Counted from the stretch's first letter, positions 20,074-31,185 are shown. The stretch: DNA of 64,000 nt from Aegilops tauschii subsp. strangulata (GCF_002575655.3 NC_053039.3:222723622-222787621); one strand, 5' to 3'. Notes: a model not told the origin generated them from the letters alone. Numbers and translations: made by a program.

Positions 20074-20928
20074 TTTTGGATCCAGATTGGCACTGATGCT
20101 AAACTGCTGTGATGAATCACCTGGAACAAAATCAACAAGTTTAGTCTCATCAGCCAACTGAAATTTCATTGCCGGCTCATGCTCTGTAGTCGGCTTTTTC
20201 AGAGAGGTCATATCTGTTGGGTCAACATTGTCCTTGTAAAACTTCAACTCCTCTGTTGCACAAACAGATTCTGCATAAGCCGCATCGCCTTCCTCACACT
20301 CCAAGGCCACCTTCCGACTGCCATGAACCGTAATGGTCCCATTGTGACCCGACATCTTGAGCTGCAAATACACGTAACATGGCCGTGCCATGAACTTGGC
20401 GTAAGCCGGCCGCCCAAATATGGCATGATACGGACTTCTTATCTTGACCACCTCAAAGGTCAATTTTTCCACCCTGTAGTTGTACTCGTCTCCAAAGGCC
20501 ACTTCCAATTCGATCTTACCAACTGGATAAGCCGACTTACCCGGCACCACACCATGGAAAACAGTATTGGACTGGCTGAGGTTTTTAACAATCAAACCCA
20601 TACGATGGGAAGTCTCATAATAGAGGATGTTGATGCTGCTACCTCCATCCATGAGCACCTTAGTGAACTTATATCCTCCCACCTGAGGAGCCACCACCAG
20701 GGCCAAGTGACCCGGATTATCAACCCGGGGAAGGTGATCCTCCCTACTCCACACAATAGGCTGCTCAGACCATCTTAAATAGCATGGAACCGCCGGCTCA
20801 ACAGCATTCACAGCCCTCTTATGAAGCTTCTGATCTCGCTTACACAGACTGGTGGTAAATACGTGATACTGTCCACCGTTAAGCTGCTTTGGATTGGTCT
20901 GATAACCCCCCTGCTGCTGTTGATGACC
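20074..20928 (-). pseudogene. Element A protease region
   Basis: The aspartic protease active site is VLMDGGSSINILY with the second conserved block HAIFGRPAYAKFMA; DGGSSINILY is the form typical of Tat-lineage elements. The open stretch runs from the TAG at 20929-20931 to the TAG at 20071-20073 without frameshift. It continues the gag frame, so gag and pol were one polyprotein. Confidence 0.88.
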
Positions 20929-21220
20929 CTAGCCAGACTGCTGATTAAAGCCCCCTTGACCGTTCTGAGGATTAGGATTTGAGCCGCCGCCCGGGCCATG
21001 AAAACCGCCAGCGCCTGAGCCGCCGCCCGGGCTATTGTTGCCATTAAAGGCATTGGAATTCTTAAAGGCCTTCATGATTGCGAAATCCTTCCATAGATGA
21101 GTAGCTGGCTTCTCCCTAGAGCCATGCCTTGGACAAGGCTCATTCAACAGCTGCTCCAGCGTCGGGCCTGACCCGCCGGCTCAGGGAGGTGGCCTCCCCT
21201 TGCGTCGCTGGTTATTACCC
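20929..21220 (-). pseudogene. Element A gag, C-terminal fragment
   Basis: It contains the LNEPCPRHG and HLWKDFAIMK motifs that follow the capsid in Tat-type gag, then a Gly/Asn/Gln-rich tail (SPGGGSGAGGFHGPGGGSN). In-frame stops are TGA at 21181-21183 and TAG at 20929-20931. It is cut at 21220 by the long solo LTR. The capsid core expected between this fragment and the N-terminal fragment at 24991-25206 is absent from both sides. Confidence 0.85.
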
Positions 21221-24200
21221 TGTGAGTCACGGGGACTCAGCAATCTCACACCCGCGAGATCAAGACTATTTAAGCTTATAGGAAAGGATGGTGCAAAGAG
21301 GTGGAGCTGCAGCGGCAAAAGCATATATGGTGGCTAACTAGCGCAAATGAGAGCGAGAAGAGAAGCAATGGAACGGACGTCATCTAGCAATGACCAAGAA
21401 GGGGTCCTGAACACCTACTTACGTCATACATAACACAGACCGTGTTCACTTCCCGGACTCCGCCGAGAAGAGACCATCACGGCTACTCACGCAGTTGATG
21501 TATTTTACTTGGGTCAAGTGACAAGTTATCTACAACCGGACATTAACAAATTCCCATCTGCCTCATAACCGCGGGCACGGCTTTCGAAAGATATTACCCT
21601 GCAGGGGTGTCCCAACTTAGCCCATCATAAGCTCTCACAGTCAACGAAGGATAAACCGTCTCCCGGAAAGACCCGATCAGTCTCGGAATCCCGGTTTACA
21701 AGACATCTCGACAATGGTAAAACAAGACCAGCAAAGCCGCCCGAATGTGCCGACAAATCCCGATAGGAGCTGCACATATCTCGTTCTCAGGGCACACCGG
21801 ATGAACACTACGTACAGCTAAAACCAATCCTCGAGTTTCCCCAAGGTGGCGCTGCAAGTGGCTCTAGTTTGGACCAGCACTCAGAGGAACACTGGCCCGG
21901 GGGTTTAAATAAAGATGACCCTCGGGCTCGCGAAAACCCGGGGGAAAAGGCTTAGGCGGCAAATGGTAAAACCAAGGTTGGGCCTTGCTGGAGGAGTTTT
22001 ATTCAAGGCGAACTGTCAAGGGGGTCCCATAAATCACCCGACCGCGTAAGGAACGCAAACTCAAGGAACATAATCCCGGTATAACAGTAACTAGGGCGGC
22101 AAGAGTGGAACAAAACACCAGGCATAAGGCCGAGCCTTCCACCCTTTACCAAAATATATAGATGCATTAATTAAATAAGAGATATTGTGATATCCCAACA
22201 TATCCATGTTCCGACATGGAACAAACTTCAACTTCACCTGCAACTAGCAACGCTATAAGAAGGGCTGAGCAAAAGCGGTAACTTAGCCAAACAACGGTTT
22301 GCTAGGAAAAGATGGTTAGGGCTGACATGGCTAAAATGGGAGACATGATATAGCAAGTAATAGGTAGCGGAGCATGGCAATAGAGCGAACAACTAGCATA
22401 GCAAAGATAGAAGTGATTTCGAGGGGTGGTCATCTTGCCTGCAAGATTCTCAGAGTTGTCGAAAGCTTGATCCTCGTAAGCGTACTCGACAGGTTCCTCG
22501 TTCACGAACTCGTCTCCCGGCTCTACCCAATACAAGAACACAAACAAACGGAACCACAATCAACAACGAGAAATGCGCAAGCAACATGATGCAAAACATG
22601 TATGATATGCAAGATATGATATGCGATGCATATGCGTGCTCCGGAAGGAAAATGATGAACATGGCAGTAACTTGGCAAACCAAGCATGCCACTGGAAAGA
22701 TGAGATGATTTCGGTCGAAATCGATATAAAGATCACCAGAAACGGATGCACGGTTTGCAAATGGCAAGCAAAACAAGAATGACACGAATCTGCGATTAAC
22801 AGCATGATAGCACTTAAAATGCAACAAGCAACAATACTACAGTACTCCAACATAGCAACAAAGCATATGACAGTAATCTACAGGAGATTCTTGACAAAAG
22901 ATGAACACTGAGCTACGGCTAGATCACAACATATCAAGCTCAAACAAGCATGGCAAAAGTGCAAAAGATAACTGGATCACAGACTTAGTGAAAAACTGGA
23001 CATGGCAGAAAACAGCATCAGGTAGCAATGTTCAGAGCACGAAATCAACATGCTACAGGAACTTAACATAGCAAAACAAGGCATGGCAGTGTTCTACTAA
23101 ATGCACATGACAAAAGTCTCTTACTGACGATAAGCCAAAAAGGACCAGAAGATATGATGGCAAGCATGTAAACATAGCAAGTTTTGTTATCAGGTTTCAG
23201 ACTTAGCAGAAAACAGAGCATGGCAGAAATATTAATATGTAGGCCTCTTTGTGAGCTTGATGCACTCACTACAGAGCAATGCATGACAAACCAAGCATAC
23301 CTACAGCAAGATGGCATGTGTATGAAGCTAATCATGGCAAGAACAATAGCATAGCATGCATGGATCAACTACAATAAGCTTGACAAAAATGCATGTCATG
23401 TTAAGAATCTGCCAGAAATATTTTATAGCAAAAGTAGAGCAAGATTGAGTCATGCTATGGCACTCCATAATTGCAAACAATTGCAGGGATGGATCAACTA
23501 CAACTATAGCTACAAAACATCCTTACTGAACATCTCCAAAATATGCATGGATCTCTCTGTAGCATCAAGTTTACATGGCAACAAAATTACAGCAGACAAG
23601 GACTTAGAGAGAGAAATCATAAGTCCCGGAAATCAGAAATATTACGGGGCCTACTTTGCATGCTTGTGCTAGTCACCACAGAGATCACAAAAATATATGG
23701 ACTACACCACTGGAAATATGGCATGGCATACTTCAAAACACATGTAGAGCTCATGCTCAAAAGATGCACAGAATAAATGATACAAAAATGACAAATCTCC
23801 AAGTTCTGTCAAGAACCAGAGAATAACAGCAACTAGCCCTCTTCCAACGAAGATTCGGGCATCAAGATGACCCCTAATGAACATGGTGCGATTGAACAAA
23901 ATGAAGAGCATCGCGAGACGAATAATTTGACATATTACACACGCGAATCGGAGCTACGTGCACGGAGTTATCGCATCGGGAACAGGAGCACATGCTGATG
24001 AATCTCCAGGACTTGGAGAAAAAAGGGGGGCGAGAAAGTCAACGGGCACGTACGTTTCCAGATCGGATCGAGGGAGGTCGTGCTCGGGCTCGAGCCCGAC
24101 GGCCGGCGAGGAAGGAAGGAGAGGGCGGCAGCGCGGCTGGAGGTGGCGCCGGCGGGCGGCGGGCGCGGCGCCGGCGGGGAGGCGGCGGGCGGCGGCGGGC

Positions 24201-24990
24201 GGCGCGGCTCCGGCGCGGCGACGGGAAGGCGCGCGGGCGATTGCCTCGGGCGGCGGCGGCGGCGGGCCGGGCGGGCCTTGCCTGGGCCCGGCGGGCCGGC
24301 GGCGTGGGGAGAGAGAGGAGGCGACGTGTCGCCACGGGATTGGACGGGGCGCGGCGGCGGACGTTGTCCGGCCGGAACGGACGCGTCCGGCGCGGCGCGG
24401 AGGAAGTTTCTAGGGTTAGACTGCGTTTGTAATACGGGATGCCCACATATTTATAGGTAGAGGGAGCTAGAAGACTCCAAATGAGGTGCAGTTTTCGCCC
24501 ACACGATCGTGATCGAACGACCTAGAGCATGGAAGAGAGTTTGGTGGGTTTTGGACTGGTTTTAGAGGGGGTTTTTGCTGGACACTCAAATGGACTTTAC
24601 GGATGCCCGGTTAACCGATGGAGTACCAAACGACCTCCGAATGGAACGAAACTTCACCGGTAGTCTCCGGGTGGTATATTAAGACCACTTGACAAGCCTC
24701 GGTCCATTCCGAGAAAGTTTGACACACACACACGAAAGAAAACAAGAGGGGTGCACCGGAGGAGATAGGAGCGCCGGATTGGAAAACGGACAACGGGGAA
24801 AATGCTCGGATGCATGAGACGAACACGTATGCGAATGCAATGCACATGATGACATGATATGAAAATGCATGACATGACAAAATGCAAAACGAAAGACAAA
24901 ACCCGACAACGGAGGGAAAAACATATCACATCGCCGAAAATGGCAAAAGTCGGAGTTAGAAATATGGCAAGTTACATGCGGGGTGTTACA
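21221..24990 (-). mobile_element. Long Gypsy solo LTR, copy 2 (3770 bp), inside gag of element A
   Basis: It runs from TGTGAGTCACGG (21221) to GGGTGTTACA (24990), i.e. TGTAACACCCC...CCGTGACTCACA on the minus strand. It has the same layout as copy 1: TATTTATA near 24452, AAACCCTAG near 24412-24420 and a GC-rich tract (about 24050-24400). The flanks (TACCC left, CCTGA right) are not a target duplication, and the middle of gag is missing. It is therefore a recombination product or an insertion followed by deletion, not a simple insertion. Confidence 0.85.
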
Positions 24991-25206
24991 CCTGATCCCT
25001 TCCGCCGCCAGATCCTCCTTGGCTTTTACTAGATCTAACTTTAACTGTGCCACCTCCGCGTCATGCTGAGCTTGATCCGCCGGGTCAACCGTAGCGGTCA
25101 ACAGGGCCGTCATCTTGTCCATGAGATCCATTAGCAGCTGAGCCGGTGAGGGCACCGGGTTTCCTGACCCGGCGGCAGGGTTTTGAACAGGCTGTGCACC
25201 GGCCAT
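24991..25206 (-). pseudogene. Element A gag, N-terminal fragment
   Basis: The frame begins MAGAQPVQNPAAGSGNPVPS at 25206, with a hydrophobic helix (QLLMDLMDKMTALLTATV) and a charged helix ending DLAAEGI. It stops at the solo LTR. About 70 codons remain, and the capsid domain is lost. Confidence 0.75.
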
Positions 25207-25707
25207 GAAGATTCCAACCCGGCTCGGCGGCTCAAAAGGGTCCGGAATACTGTCGCCGTCGGAACAGCCCCCAAGCCTGCCATCCTGGAGTTGATATAAC
25301 GAGTTTGACTCATCCGTAGCCGACTCGCCGTCAGAGCCGGCGGTCGCCTCATACCAGATCCAGATCCTTCAGAGAGCCCTCCATGGACACACCCCACGAA
25401 AGTATGCTTCAAGGCAGGTAGAGCCCGGGCGGGCCGTGCACGCTGAGCCGTCTCGATGAGGTCGGTGCAGAGCTCCGGCTCAAGGCCCGGCTCACCAATT
25501 TTGCCAATGAAGACGTGGATTCCGCCAAAGGGGACCCGGTACCCGTACTCGATTGAGTCGGCGTCGGGGCCCCAGGTTGCATCGTCGATGTAGAGCTTGC
25601 CGCGACGACTCTTGGTCATCCGGCCCATAGCGTATCCCTTGAGCCCTTCGAAGCTGCCCTTCAAGAACTCAAATCCACCGTGCGCTGGCCCCACGGAGGG
25701 CGCCAAC
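25207..25707 (-). other. Element A leader and primer binding site
   Basis: This is the untranslated leader between the 5' LTR and gag. The primer binding site is immediately inside the LTR: minus strand GTTGGCGCCCTCCGTGGGGC (25688-25707). The tRNA was not identified. 25597-25707 is shared with element B. Confidence 0.8.
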
Positions 25708-26225
25708 TGTCGTGGAATTGTCACGGCAGATGTCCTCGAGCTAGGACTTAGTCGTGGAGCCATCGCAGCTAGGAAGCTTAAAGGGGTTAAACGGGACAAG
25801 GAACACGGGGGTTATACTGGTTCGGCCCCTTACGGTGAAGGTAAAAGCCTACGTCCCGTTGAGGTGGTATTGATTATGGTTTCGATGACCAGGGAGCTTA
25901 ATTACTATGCCTGGCTCTCGATGAGATCTTACTTGTCCCTAAACCGCCGCCGGGTCGTCCCTTTATATAGAGAGGTTGACGCCCAGCGGCCCTCAGAGTC
26001 CCGGCCGGCTCATAAGAGTGTCCGGCTCGGACTCTCAACTATTCTTGCCTTACACTACAAGTCTTGCCACACGGCGGTTTATCACTACGGGCCTTAAGCC
26101 ATCTCCGGGTCTTAGGCCCATCATTGACCCGCCGTCTTCAAGCTCGGTGCTGGGCTTCGCGTGATGACCATTACGAGTAACCCGGCCCCTCCTGGCGGGT
26201 GACTCTAAGGGTTATATCCTCAACA
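25708..26225 (-). repeat. 5' LTR of element A
   Basis: 518 bp, the mate of 6830-7347, followed by the target duplication GGTAC at 26226-26230. Confidence 0.95.
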
Positions 26226-26230
26226 GGTAC

Positions 26231-27110
26231 AATGGTGTATGATGTGTTTAAATCCCAAATGCACAACTTCGATGGGCCACACCAAGTACATTACAAACCG
26301 AACACCATAGCCGACTCCAAGCCTGGTTCAATACTTATGATGTCAGTTTCCCAACTTCAAGGCGGCAGCGGGGGGTGGGGCATCCCACGCATGCACTCAA
26401 ACTTTATTTTGTCTAGCATGGGACACATCTATACACATATATAGTGTGCGAATAACTATGAAAGTTGCTCGTTGGATGAAGCCAATCCGACGGTACAGAG
26501 ATGGCAAATCCGAGCACTACTGGCCGTTGGATATCATCTACATTCCACCAGATTCTGCCACATGTACAATCTAGATGACTCCATGGTTGAACTTAAGCAT
26601 AATGCACAAACCTCAAAACACAAGCACTTCTCCTTTGTTCTCTAGAATCTTCCATATCTTAATTGCCCAAACCTTTTTTAAATGAATTGTCACTTTTTGT
26701 TTTTACCTTTACAATGCACAATTCCATGAATCTTAAAATAGTTTTTTACAAAACTAATTGATTTTGGATGAGATGAACTATAAGAATTAAACGAACATCT
26801 ACATCATGCATATCTGGGAGAAGAGGCGGGAAACCGATGAGAGTAGTGGCGAGAAACGGTAGCCTGTTTTGAATGAAAACCTAGTAGAGAAGGAAGCGTG
26901 AGCTACATGACGCATGCGCATAGTGCTTACCCATGTACTGCATGTGCTGTCGAAAGGGCTCAGGGTTGCCGTTCGATCTGGGAGCATCCAACGGTGCACA
27001 CGTACGATCCGTGGGGTTTGGGTTCTGGCCAGTCAGAACGCAGGACTCAGATCGTGCATGCAGTGGGGGGGATATCATACGGAAACCAACATTCGGTGGA
27101 AACCGGTGAA
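26231..27110. other. Non-coding DNA continuing the 5800-6829 sequence
   Basis: The text resumes the interrupted repeat at 26231 (AATGGTGTATGATGTG...CAAATGCACAACTT). No gene is supported. Two related motifs, CCAATCCGACGGTACAGAG near 26488 and CATCCAACGGTGCACACG near 26986, resemble sequences common near grass promoters, but no downstream frame supports a promoter. Confidence 0.5.
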
Positions 27111-27117
27111 AACCATG

Positions 27118-27410
27118 AGAAAAGCTGTTTTGAAGTTTCAAAAAAATGCAGGATGTTAAGAGGATGATGTTCTATTGGCACACAAAATTTCAAGTTGAAA
27201 CACATTAAGAGATGTGAGCTATGAAAAACACAAAATTAGTGTTGAATAGTGCCGAATAGTAATGTCACTATTCAGGGCGGAATTTGTCTTTTTCATAGCT
27301 CACATCTCGTAATGTTTTTCAACTTAAAATTTTGTGTCGCAATAAAACATCACCTTCTTAACATCCACATTTTTTTAGATTTTTATGAAACTTTAAAATA
27401 TGGTTTCCAC
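27118..27410. repeat. Fold-back inverted repeat (~130-140 bp arms)
   Basis: The left arm (about 27120-27255) reads GGATGTTAAGAGGATGATGT, then CACAAAATTTCAAGTTGAAA, then GATGTGAGCTATGAAAAA. The same text appears reverse-complemented at about 27270-27400 with about 10-15% differences. The centre GAATAGT...ACTATTC is itself palindromic. The RNA would form a long hairpin. It may be a fold-back or MITE-like element; no clear TSD was found. Confidence 0.8.
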
Positions 27411-27480
27411 GAAGTTTTCATTGAATATCGGTTTTCATGAGTGAACCGTGTGCTATTTGAAAACATTTCGTGAGAAGAAT

Positions 27481-29583
27481 CTCGGTTTTTAAATCCTCGT
27501 AAATCCAAAACTAAGCTGGAAATCGTGAAACCTGCCATGGTGTCACGACATCGCACTTATATGTCGAGGAATTTTTTTCGTCCATTGTGGCGCAAGTTTT
27601 ATTACAAGCCTATTACAAACCGGAGCTTCTCTCAAAGAAGCCTCGTGGTTCCGATAGGGAAACGTCTCCCCCTTGTGGGCGAAACGTAATCACTGCCTCT
27701 TTTCACCTTATATTTTCATCTACGGGTAACATGGAATGACATGATATCCATGCTGGAATTTATACTTATTCAGGGTTCGTTTGGCCTTTTTATACACTAA
27801 TTGAGTTTCCTAGGCATTTAATGTCCATAATTCAAATCTGGACTACAAATACATGCTCCAGTTCACCAAAATGGCTAGAAAAATTATACATGTGTCCTTG
27901 GGTGCATATTTAGGTCCCATGCCAGGAATGGGAACGAATTACAACCGTACTGGTGTCATGGCTCGTACTCAAACATTTCGAATCTCGGTTTTTAAGTCCC
28001 CATAAATCCTAAACTCACCAGAAAGTCATCAAAGGTAGCATGGTGTCACGTCATGGCACATATATGTCATGGTAAAAACATTGTCCAATTTAGGCCAAGC
28101 TTTATTACAAACCTCTTACAAAAACTGGAGCTTCTCTCAAAGAAGCCTCGTGGTTCTGATAGGGAAACGTGATCCCCTTATGGGCGAAATGTAATCACTG
28201 CCTCTTTTCGCCTTGTATTTTCTTCCATTGGCAACATGGAACCACAGGATATATGTGCTAAAATTTAAACTTATTCAGGGTTCGTTTGGACTTTTTATAC
28301 ACAAATTGAGTTTCCTAGGCATTTAATGTCCATAATTCAAATCTGAACTACAAATACATGCTCCAGTTCACCAAAATGGCTAGGAAAATTATACATGTGT
28401 CCTTGGGTGCATGTTGAGGTATCATGCCAGGAATGGGAATGAATTACAATCGTACCGGTGTCCTGGCTCTTCCTCAAACATTTCGAATCTTGGTTTTTAA
28501 GTCCCCATAAATCCTAAGCTCACTAGAAAGTCATCAAAGGTGGCAAGGTGTCATGTCATGGCACATATATGTCGTGGTAAAAACATTGCCAATTTGGGCC
28601 AAGCTTTATTACAAACCACTTACAAACCGGAGCCTGTCGCAAGAACCCTCGTGGTTTCGATAGGGAAACATGTCCCCTTGTGGGCCAAATGATAATCACT
28701 CCCTCTTCTAGCCTCGTATTTTCTTCTACACACGACACGGAACAACTGGAGATTCGCGCTGAACTTTGAAATTATTCAGGGTTCGTTTGACCTTTTTTAT
28801 TCATTAATTGAGTTTTCTAGGCATTTAATGTCCGTCGTTCAAATCCGAACTACAAATACATGCTCCAGTGCACCAAAATGGCTAGAAAAAATGTACATTT
28901 TTCCTTGGGGTGGATGTTTAGGTCCCATGGAACGAATGGGAACGAATTCAACGGTCTCGCCGTCCTGGCCTGGCCACAAACATTGCGAATCTCGGTTTTT
29001 AAATGTCTGTAAATCCAAAACTCACTAGGAAATCATGAAACTTGGCATGGTGTCACTACATGGTATATATAATTGTCCAATTTGGGCGAAGATATATTAC
29101 AAGCCTTTTACAAACCGGAGCCTGTCGCAACCCTCGTGGTTCCGGTAGGGAAACATGCCCCTCTTGTGGGCGAAACGGTAATCGATGCCTCTTCTCGCCT
29201 TGAACTTTGTTTTCTACATGCAAGATAGAATAACAGGAGTGTCGGGCTGAAATTTGAAACTGTTCAGGGTTCGTTTGGCCATTGTATATATATTACTAAT
29301 TACTAAGTTTTCTATGCATTTAATGTAGTCCATAATTCAAATTTGAACTACAACCACATGCTCCAGTGAAGCAAAATGGGTGGGAAATCATACATGTGTC
29401 ATTGGGTGCATGTTTAGGTCTCGTTTAAGGAACGAGAATGAATTACAAACTTGTCATCGTCCTGAAACAATAAGAATCTCAGTTTTTAAATCCCAGTAAA
29501 TAAAAAAGTCACCCAAAAAACATGAAACTTGGCATGGTTTCATGACATGGCGCATATATGCCGTGGTAAAAAAATCGTCCAGT
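27481..29583. repeat. Tandem array, ~500 bp unit, 4 full copies plus a partial
   Basis: Copies start with (C)TCGGTTTTTAA at about 27481, 27984, 28489, 28991 and 29478, giving periods of about 503, 505, 502 and 487. Shared landmarks in each are TTATTACAA...ACAAACCGGAGC, CCTCGTGGTT(C/T)CGATAGGGAAA, GCCTCTT, TTCAGGGTTCGTTTG and AAATACATGCTCCAGT. The middle copies are the most alike. No long coding frame is shared among copies. This is satellite-like or internal transposon repeat; the family is unknown. Confidence 0.92.
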
Positions 29584-30110
29584 TTGAGAAGAGGTGCACA
29601 CATTAGTAGCCAACGAAGTCCTTTTTGAAACAAAAAGCTGACACATTAATATCGCAAACGGTTGTATTATACTTACCATGTCGAAATTTAACCATACTCG
29701 GCGGCGTGCGTGCAGCTGTTTGATTAAACGGGACGAGCGCGAGAAGTCCGCCGTGCAGGTTCGACGCGACGCGTGCGAGCAGTCCGCCGCGCAGGCTCGG
29801 CGGGATGTGTGCATCCTATCCACCTCACAGGCTTGACGGGACACGTGCGAGCAGTAAGGCCGCCCATGCTCACCGGGAAGCGAGCTCTTTGACCTCCATG
29901 CACCAGCCGCCGCCCGCCTCGCTCACAACTTCTCCATTAATTGGTTAATTAAAGCACCTGGACGGAGGGTGTTTGCTTGTGATCCCATGGCAGCATTTGC
30001 TTTGTTCGTGTTTTCAACTAGTATTCCGCCCTAATTTAAATTGCCACATAGGGCAATGGATAATACGACCACAAATTAAATGGAAATGGATAATACGACG
30101 ACAAATTTAC
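29584..30110. other. Non-coding DNA with short CpG-rich repeats
   Basis: 29730-29875 has about four copies of a ~35-40 bp unit (GCGTGCGAGCAGTCCGCCG, then CGCAGGCTCG and variants). A CATCGCAAACGG-like motif near 29650 (ATCGCAAACGGTTG) resembles the subterminal repeats at 32200-32800. No gene is supported. Confidence 0.5.
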
Positions 30111-30180
30111 AATGGCGCACATAATAATTGTCTTACATATTCCGGATAATTTAAAATGCCACATGCGGCAAATCCCGGAA
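30105..30180 (-). repeat. Duplicated 3' flank, copy 1 (mate at 31100-31185)
   Basis: AATAATTGTCTTACATATTC, then GGATAATTTAAAATGCCA and TG(C/T)GGCAA occur here and again at 31135-31185. Each copy lies 100-200 bases past the stop of a minus-strand gene. The two genes therefore share a downstream region although their proteins do not resemble each other. Confidence 0.7.
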
Positions 30181-30289
30181 GACAGGGGCAGGAGAAGAAG
30201 GAAATTGCAGACAACTATCTGGGTCGCTACCGTCTCTACTCATCGATGGATCACCGGCGGCAAAATCCCCCAGCTCCTTCTTCAATTCC

Positions 30290-30814
30290 TCACGACTTTG
30301 CTTGAAAGCAGCCAATAAATTCCTCCACCTCCAGCTCGCGCTCGATCCGGAGCTTCCTCAAGCCACCCATCAGTTCCTCGACGACCGCTTTCAGCGTCAT
30401 CTCCGAGGCACTGCTCTGCTCATGCAGCATCTTCCAGCCGGTGGCCTCCTCCTCCTTCTCGGCGACCAACTTGAGGAGATTCGCATTGTCATCCATGAGT
30501 TGCTCGACGAGGCCGGTCGCCATGTCAACCGAGGCATCGCTGATCTTGAGCAGCTTCATCAAGCCGTCGACCAGCTCCTGCTGCGTAGTGACGCCAGCGA
30601 GAATGTCGTCTTCACCGGCGAAGGACTTCAGGAACGCCGGCTCGTCGCGATGAGAGCCCTCGCGTGCCCATGAGAGCTCGTTCGAGGGTTCCGCGGCGCG
30701 CCGGGACATCTCTGTTGCGGCTGCGGCTTCGCGGCGGGACCTCTCTAGTGCTTCCGCGGCCTTGGTCTTTGCTGCCTGGTTATATGTCCACCCTAAACTC
30801 CTCCTACCGGTCAT
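30290..30814 (-). CDS. Small intronless gene, coiled-coil protein of unknown function (174 aa)
   Basis: An open frame of 174 codons is preceded on the minus strand by a CTATAAAAG box (about 30895-30903), some 80 bases upstream of the ATG, with a short untranslated leader. The N-terminus is basic (MTGRRSLGW). Residues 15-50 are Ala/Glu/Arg-rich (EALERSRREAAAATEMSRRA), and about residues 75-170 have heptad-like spacing of Leu/Met/Val with many Glu and Lys (LVEQLMDDNANLLKLVAEKE), predicting a long coiled coil. No signal peptide or membrane segment is seen. The family is not recognised. It lies beside the gene 31316-31975 in the same direction, and both share a 3' flank. The setting (subterminal-type repeats and a CACTA-like end at 32835) suggests a transposon-borne gene, perhaps an accessory DNA-binding protein, but that is inference. 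Confidence 0.5.
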   Translation of the reverse strand: MTGRRSLGWTYNQAAKTKAAEALERSRREAAAATEMSRRAAEPSNELSWAREGSHRDEPAFLKSFAGEDDILAGVTTQQELVDGLMKLLKISDASVDMATGLVEQLMDDNANLLKLVAEKEEEATGWKMLHEQSSASEMTLKAVVEELMGGLRKLRIERELEVEEFIGCFQAKS

Positions 30815-30892
30815 GGCGGAATGACTTGACAGAGAAAACCAGTTTTGTGGGTGATGAGGAGAGGAACTGTGAAGTAATTTTTGAGTGGGTAG

Positions 30893-30905
30893 CTTTTATA
30901 GCCCG
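30893..30905 (-). promoter_or_regulatory. TATA box of the gene 30290-30814
   Basis: The minus strand reads CGGGCTATAAAAGCTACC here. This is a strong plant TATA box about 80 bases before the ATG, which supports the frame as a real transcription unit at some time. Confidence 0.55.
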
Positions 30906-31099
30906 GTGCTAAGTGTGAACACATATTAGTTTGATAGGTGTGAACAAATTTGCAATTACTTATTGCGTTGTAATCAGCAATGTGATGAGAAAGAAGGTCA
31001 AAATTTATTGATGGCAGAAGGTTGACCATGTGGTTGCTCGCCGTTGAGGCGGCCGTGGCACGCTCCGCTCTGGCGTCCCTGCGCGCGCTCTGCTCGCCG

Positions 31100-31185
31100 T
31101 TCAGGCAAAGTTACAATGGCAACTGTTAATAATTCTTAATAATTGTCTTACATATTCAGGATAATTTAAAAATGCCAAATGTGGC
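31100..31185 (-). repeat. Duplicated 3' flank, copy 2 (mate at 30105-30180)
   Basis: It repeats the sequence described at 30105-30180, with a small internal insertion (AACTGTTAATAATTC). It lies about 130 bases past the stop of the 31316-31975 gene. Confidence 0.7.

Larger units (their letters stand above)
6825..26230 (-). mobile_element. Element A: Tat-lineage Gypsy retrotransposon with an antisense gene, including both TSDs
   Basis: Two 518 bp LTRs (6830-7347 and 25708-26225) start TGTCGTGGAATTG and end CCTCAACA. They are flanked by exact 5 bp duplications GGTAC (6825-6829 and 26226-26230). The order on the minus strand is LTR, primer binding site, gag, protease, RT, RNase H, second (archaeal-type) RNase H, integrase, spacer, antisense gene on the plus strand, LTR. 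The dual RNase H and the antisense accessory gene fit the Tat lineage (Grande/RIRE2-like). By eye the LTRs differ at 7 of 518 sites; at 1.3e-8 substitutions per site per year this suggests roughly half a million years. Element B and a long solo LTR are nested inside. Confidence 0.93.

Noticed and set aside
1..24990. One giant element with LTRs at 1-3021 and 21221-24990
   Set aside because: The right LTR lies inside gag of element A, whose own LTRs and GGTAC duplications are at 6825 and 26230, and the DNA between the long LTRs has no interior of such an element.
29509..29844. 111-codon minus-strand frame rich in Arg/Cys
   Set aside because: It spans the end of the 500 bp array and a short CpG-rich repeat, has no promoter and shows repeat-derived residues.
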